Shown piece by piece: positions 8,576 to 11,518 of a stretch of DNA of 11,518 bases. Each line of letters opens with the position of its first letter. Within the stretch, counting starts at the first letter, position 1. The notes beneath the pieces are model-generated. The model made no database searches and was not told the DNA's origin. It saw only the letters and a list, made by a program, of their open reading frames with translations. The position numbers and the translations under genes are program-made. This stretch comes from Acanthaster planci (lineage: Eukaryota; Echinodermata; Asteroidea; Valvatida; Acanthasteridae). The stretch is from contig NW_019091412.1 of NCBI RefSeq assembly GCF_001949145.1, positions 1,347,623-1,359,140 of the forward strand, written 5' to 3'.

Positions 8576-9490
8576 AATTTTCATTTATAGGGTTACACGA
8601 AATTTGAAATTGAGCCTCTTGCTTTAAAATTACCAAATTAAATCTTGTGAAACTTCCGGTAGGAAAGTAGGATTTCATAACGGGTATCTTTTTGCACCAA
8701 AAACTGGGTATGTGCTGTTAAATAACATGCATAAGTTAAAAAATTACGAGGTTTTTTCAGAAGACTGCAGGAAAGTCGACGTAAAAACCTTTGTATTCTG
8801 GACAAAGATGGAAATCTTGGTCAGTAACATGTTAACAGTCATCTTTTTAAGGGAAACTCCCTCAGAGTTCCTTATCCGAACTGCTTACAAAAAGCCACGC
8901 TTACAAAAAGGGTATTTTTGAAGTCAGAAACGAATAGTGCAGTGGGCAGGTCATGTTCGTAAGCTGATAGCTTTGAAATAAATGTAGCTATTCATAAATG
9001 ACACAATTTTTCCTTTTGTTGTTTGACATGGTTCCATTCTTCTGACTTTTTTACTCGAAAGAGTTTATTTTCTTCTGTGTTTTACAAACAAAAATAACAA
9101 AATTGGTTGGAAGCCACTGTCTGAAACCAACCTACATTGTCGAAAAAAATTGAAATTTAAAAAGAAATACTGAAGATTTTGAATGAATGGCTCCTTAAGT
9201 TGATTTAATTAATTGCAATGGTCCAAGCGCAAAAGCATAACCCGCAAACTCACAATATTTGCTTCTTGATTCAATAATATCAGTTTTGTAAGCATGTCAT
9301 TGTTCCGCTGAGAGGAAACGTGTGGGAATTCCCCTTTTTTGTTCCATTGACCTGTTGCTTCATGCTTTCGTGCGCTGTTAAACAAGGATAATATGTACCC
9401 TGCACTAGAAACTTTGCTAGAAAAAAAGAGAGAATGTACTCCTGCCTATTATCCTGGGGGCACGTTGCCTGTTCAATAAATGTTACTGCG
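8576..9490. other. Intergenic DNA between pseudogene B and receptor C
   Basis: This AT-rich sequence contains no convincing gene. I found no counterpart of the 5' flank shared by copies A and B. A 12-base direct repeat, gcttacaaaaag, occurs at 8883-8894 and 8899-8910. An AATAAA at 9475-9480 could be a leftover poly(A) signal, but nothing clearly ends there. Confidence 0.45.
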
Positions 9491-9540
9491 ACTTCTTTCC
9501 TTCTCCAGTCCAGATGCGAGCGCTTGGTGTAGAAAGCTAG
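9491..9540 (+). other. Candidate 5' UTR splice acceptor and 8-codon upstream ORF of receptor C
   Basis: The tract cttctttccttctccag (ending 9508), with a further cag ending at 9513, forms a good polypyrimidine/AG acceptor about 145 bases before the receptor C start. It is directly followed by a short upstream reading frame, ATG at 9514 to TAG at 9538-9540 (8 codons). If this stretch is in the mature 5' UTR, the small frame could reduce translation of the receptor. Both points are inference. Confidence 0.35.
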
Positions 9541-9654
9541 TGATATTATTTGCTGATAAATCTACACAGAGACAGTCTTGTCGACGGAAGGGGTGCGGCG
9601 ATCCCCGGATTGGCTTTTAATAACGCTCCTTTTGTGCAAAATTTCACAATAATT

Positions 9655-10806
9655 ATGGCACTCGATGGCTATAATTGGACCGCTGATGACAATTTTGATG
9701 ATGAAAATACCACCACGGATGTCACTACGAGTGAATCACCAGTTGAACTTCATTCGTACAGTGTTCTGGTTTTTATAGCTTGCGTATGGATCATCGTAGC
9801 TGTTCTGGGCATAATAGGCAACAGTATGGTTATTCTTGCTGCTGTTCTAAGCAAGCATGTCCGATCCACTACCAACGTTCTGGTGGTCAATCTCAGCGTG
9901 GCTGATCTGTGGACCTGTTTGTCCCTACCTTGGAGTAGCGTGGCAATGCTGGTTAATGGCCCTTGGCCCTTGGCCTCTGAGTTCCCTTGTCAAGTGGCGG
10001 CGTTCATGTGGCACACCGGTCTTGGTGCTAGCCTGTACAACTTGGCTTTAATATCACTGAACCGTCTGGTACGGATAACCCGCCCCTTGGCTACCTACAA
10101 CATGATTTTCTCTCCCCGCAAGATGGTCTTTATCGTGGCCATATCCTGGCTTATTCCCATCTTCGTCATTGTCTTTCCGCTCACAATCGGTGTGGGTGCT
10201 TTGGGTCATGATCTCTTGCACGACACGTGTACAGACGATGATCTGCATCCCCGTGCTAACAGTTACAACCTTGCCCAGACCATCGGATTCTATCCTATCC
10301 CCATGACCACTGTCGTCGTCAGCTATGTGGTCATCTATGTCCATGTCAGACGACATTTCAGAAAACGGCTCTCCAAGAAGACCAAAGCAACAACTTCGAG
10401 CACCGACATCACTGAGGCCAGCGGGACTAGCGTAACATCTTTGTCAAATACTTCTAGTACAGATGTCATCGAGGAGCAGGAAAAATGCAAACAAAGTAAA
10501 CGGAAAATCAGTCGTCAGCAGCTTCAGATCACCAAGAATCTGTTCTTCGTCTTCTGTGCATTCACTCTTTGTATCTCGCCATACTTCATCTCACTTTTCA
10601 TTCCAACCAGTGAGAAGTTTGCCCTATTCGGAGCCACCATCTTAATCTTCAACAGCGTCGTCAACCCGATCATCTACGCAGCCAAACACCCTCAGTTCAA
10701 GAAGGTACTGCGACCGATGTTACGATGCAAGTTGGATAAAATACCAGAGCCATCTAAGACGCTGCGAGCGATTCAATCTGTGCGTCATAGGGAGGACAAA
10801 ATGTAA
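9655..10806 (+). CDS. Class A GPCR, receptor C (orphan; paralogue of receptor A)
   Basis: This is an intact 383-residue seven-transmembrane receptor in one exon. I start it at ATG 9655 (A at -3, G at +4), which gives an N-terminus parallel to receptor A. The frame stays open upstream to 9544 but has no ATG there. Sequons are at N7 and N18. Landmarks are N56 (1.50), D84 (2.50), C112 with C192, W165, P216 and Y224 in TM5, P309 in TM6, and NPIIY (337-341). As in receptor A, DRY is NRL (136-138) and CWxP is CISP (306-309). It differs from A at only about a dozen positions from TM1 to TM5 and is protein-identical from ISRQQLQ (285) to the end. The third intracellular loop (about 232-284) is Ser/Thr- and Lys-rich instead of acidic, so coupling or phosphorylation may differ. 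Ligand unknown. Confidence 0.92.
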   Translation: MALDGYNWTADDNFDDENTTTDVTTSESPVELHSYSVLVFIACVWIIVAVLGIIGNSMVILAAVLSKHVRSTTNVLVVNLSVADLWTCLSLPWSSVAMLVNGPWPLASEFPCQVAAFMWHTGLGASLYNLALISLNRLVRITRPLATYNMIFSPRKMVFIVAISWLIPIFVIVFPLTIGVGALGHDLLHDTCTDDDLHPRANSYNLAQTIGFYPIPMTTVVVSYVVIYVHVRRHFRKRLSKKTKATTSSTDITEASGTSVTSLSNTSSTDVIEEQEKCKQSKRKISRQQLQITKNLFFVFCAFTLCISPYFISLFIPTSEKFALFGATILIFNSVVNPIIYAAKHPQFKKVLRPMLRCKLDKIPEPSKTLRAIQSVRHREDKM

Positions 10807-11287
10807 ACTTGCGCATGATGGTTAACACCACGAACTTACAAAAAAGCTTCTCTGCGTGGAACTTCCATTTTAACTTACCATATTACTTACTTATATTTTA
10901 TGAGCAAAACTTAGAGAAATGCCTTTAACCAGTCATAAGAGTGTCTGATTGCCAAATTGTGAGTTTGAATCGATTTAGAGACACAGTGTAACTCAAAGAT
11001 AGGATTTCTAAAAACAAGGAAAAAGCCAGAAGTGCATGATATAAAATCGTTGCTTCCATTTTGATATTATGCAGGAGTAACACAAAGATATAGAAATTCA
11101 ACTAAGCCTCATAATTTTTCAATTTCTTGAGCAATCGTATATATAGTCTGTGTAATGTTATTCTCGATATATGCTCAATGTGCGCATATCTATATGTATT
11201 TTGTTCCTTTGATGTATTAATGTTGGCGTTTTATTATCTTTCATTAGCATTACTCACTTCCTGTGTAGTTTGATGTCAACTTCGCAT
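10807..11287. other. 3' flank of receptor C
   Basis: No gene is visible. Sequence identity with receptor A ends at the stop codon itself (TAA here, TGA in A), and this flank is not clearly related to those of A or B. The first canonical AATAAA downstream is at 11309-11314, about 500 bases after the stop. Confidence 0.45.
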
Positions 11288-11388
11288 ACCCAGTGTGGAC
11301 CTGTGAACAATAAAAAGAGCTCCACATAACACAGGTTGCGCGAACCTTGTGTGGATTAAGCCAGGTCCACGCAAGGGTAAAATTACCC
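11288..11388. repeat. Nested inverted repeats
   Basis: The outer arms are acccagtgtggacctg (11288-11303) and caggtccacgcaagggt (11362-11378). Inside them, tccacataacacaggtt (11321-11337) pairs imperfectly with aaccttgtgtgga (11343-11355) around gcgc. A further perfect small hairpin, gggtaa-aa-ttaccc, follows at 11375-11388. The whole could be a small foldback or MITE fragment. It also contains AATAAA at 11309-11314, a possible poly(A) signal for receptor C. Confidence 0.5.
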
Positions 11389-11518
11389 CCAGCTGGAAAA
11401 CAGTTGTAGAGCCGACAACACGATTAAGGGTGTGTCCGCACAAAGTAGATATACCGGAGAACATTAATTTTTGTGTGTTAATGTGTTGATTGGTGGTTTT
11501 TAAAAGGTACTTTATTTC

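Noticed and set aside
8298-8678. 126-codon minus-strand frame across the end of pseudogene B
   Set aside because: It is antisense to the pseudogene and its 3' flank, with no domain or conserved partner in the other copies.
8712-8921. 69-codon plus-strand frame in intergenic DNA
   Set aside because: It has a non-ATG start, no recognisable motif and no splice or promoter context.
9550-9654. 35-residue N-terminal extension of receptor C
   Set aside because: It would start at TTG, which is not a usual eukaryotic start. ATG 9655 has a good context and matches the start of receptor A.

Overview
The window looks like genomic DNA from a marine invertebrate deuterostome (an echinoderm, hemichordate or cephalochordate; I cannot decide which). 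The reasons are AT-rich intergenic DNA with 'tacatgta' and 'taggcct' motifs, a BRF2-type Pol III initiation factor, and a local cluster of intronless class A GPCRs unlike any vertebrate receptor I recognise. There are no Shine-Dalgarno sites, operons or prokaryotic genes. The species assignment is inference.

Layout. Positions 1-660 are non-coding and carry a ~183 bp near-palindrome (303-485) that resembles a foldback or MITE-type element. Positions 720-2039 (minus) encode a complete single-exon protein of 439 aa that I identify as BRF2 (TFIIIB50), with a zinc ribbon, two cyclin folds and the BRF2-specific C-terminal tail. A strong splice donor at 2749 suggests a non-coding 5' exon further upstream. 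Positions 2040-2900 are intergenic.

From about 2900 to the end the window is a receptor cluster on the plus strand: GPCR copy A (4507-5679, 390 aa, intact), copy B (7435-8529, a pseudogene with lost start, lost stop, nonsense codons and several indels), and copy C (9655-10806, 383 aa, intact). Copies A and B lie in an old tandem segmental duplication of about 2.7-2.8 kb (units about 2900-5730 and 5908-8575). Its upstream non-coding parts still align in blocks. Copy C does not share this 5' flank. Copies A and C are almost identical in DNA over the transmembrane core and the TM6-to-stop region (288 of 289 bases at the 3' end), but diverge in the N-terminus, the third intracellular loop and the flanks. 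This pattern suggests recent gene conversion.

BRF2 is a nuclear transcription factor and the receptors are plasma-membrane signalling proteins. I see no functional link beyond adjacency, although the duplication unit begins close to the likely BRF2 promoter. I do not find a novel multi-gene system. The points most worth checking are the homogenised receptor pair with divergent loops, the non-vertebrate BRF2 with a substituted redox-pin position, and the conserved non-coding blocks retained upstream of a dead gene.
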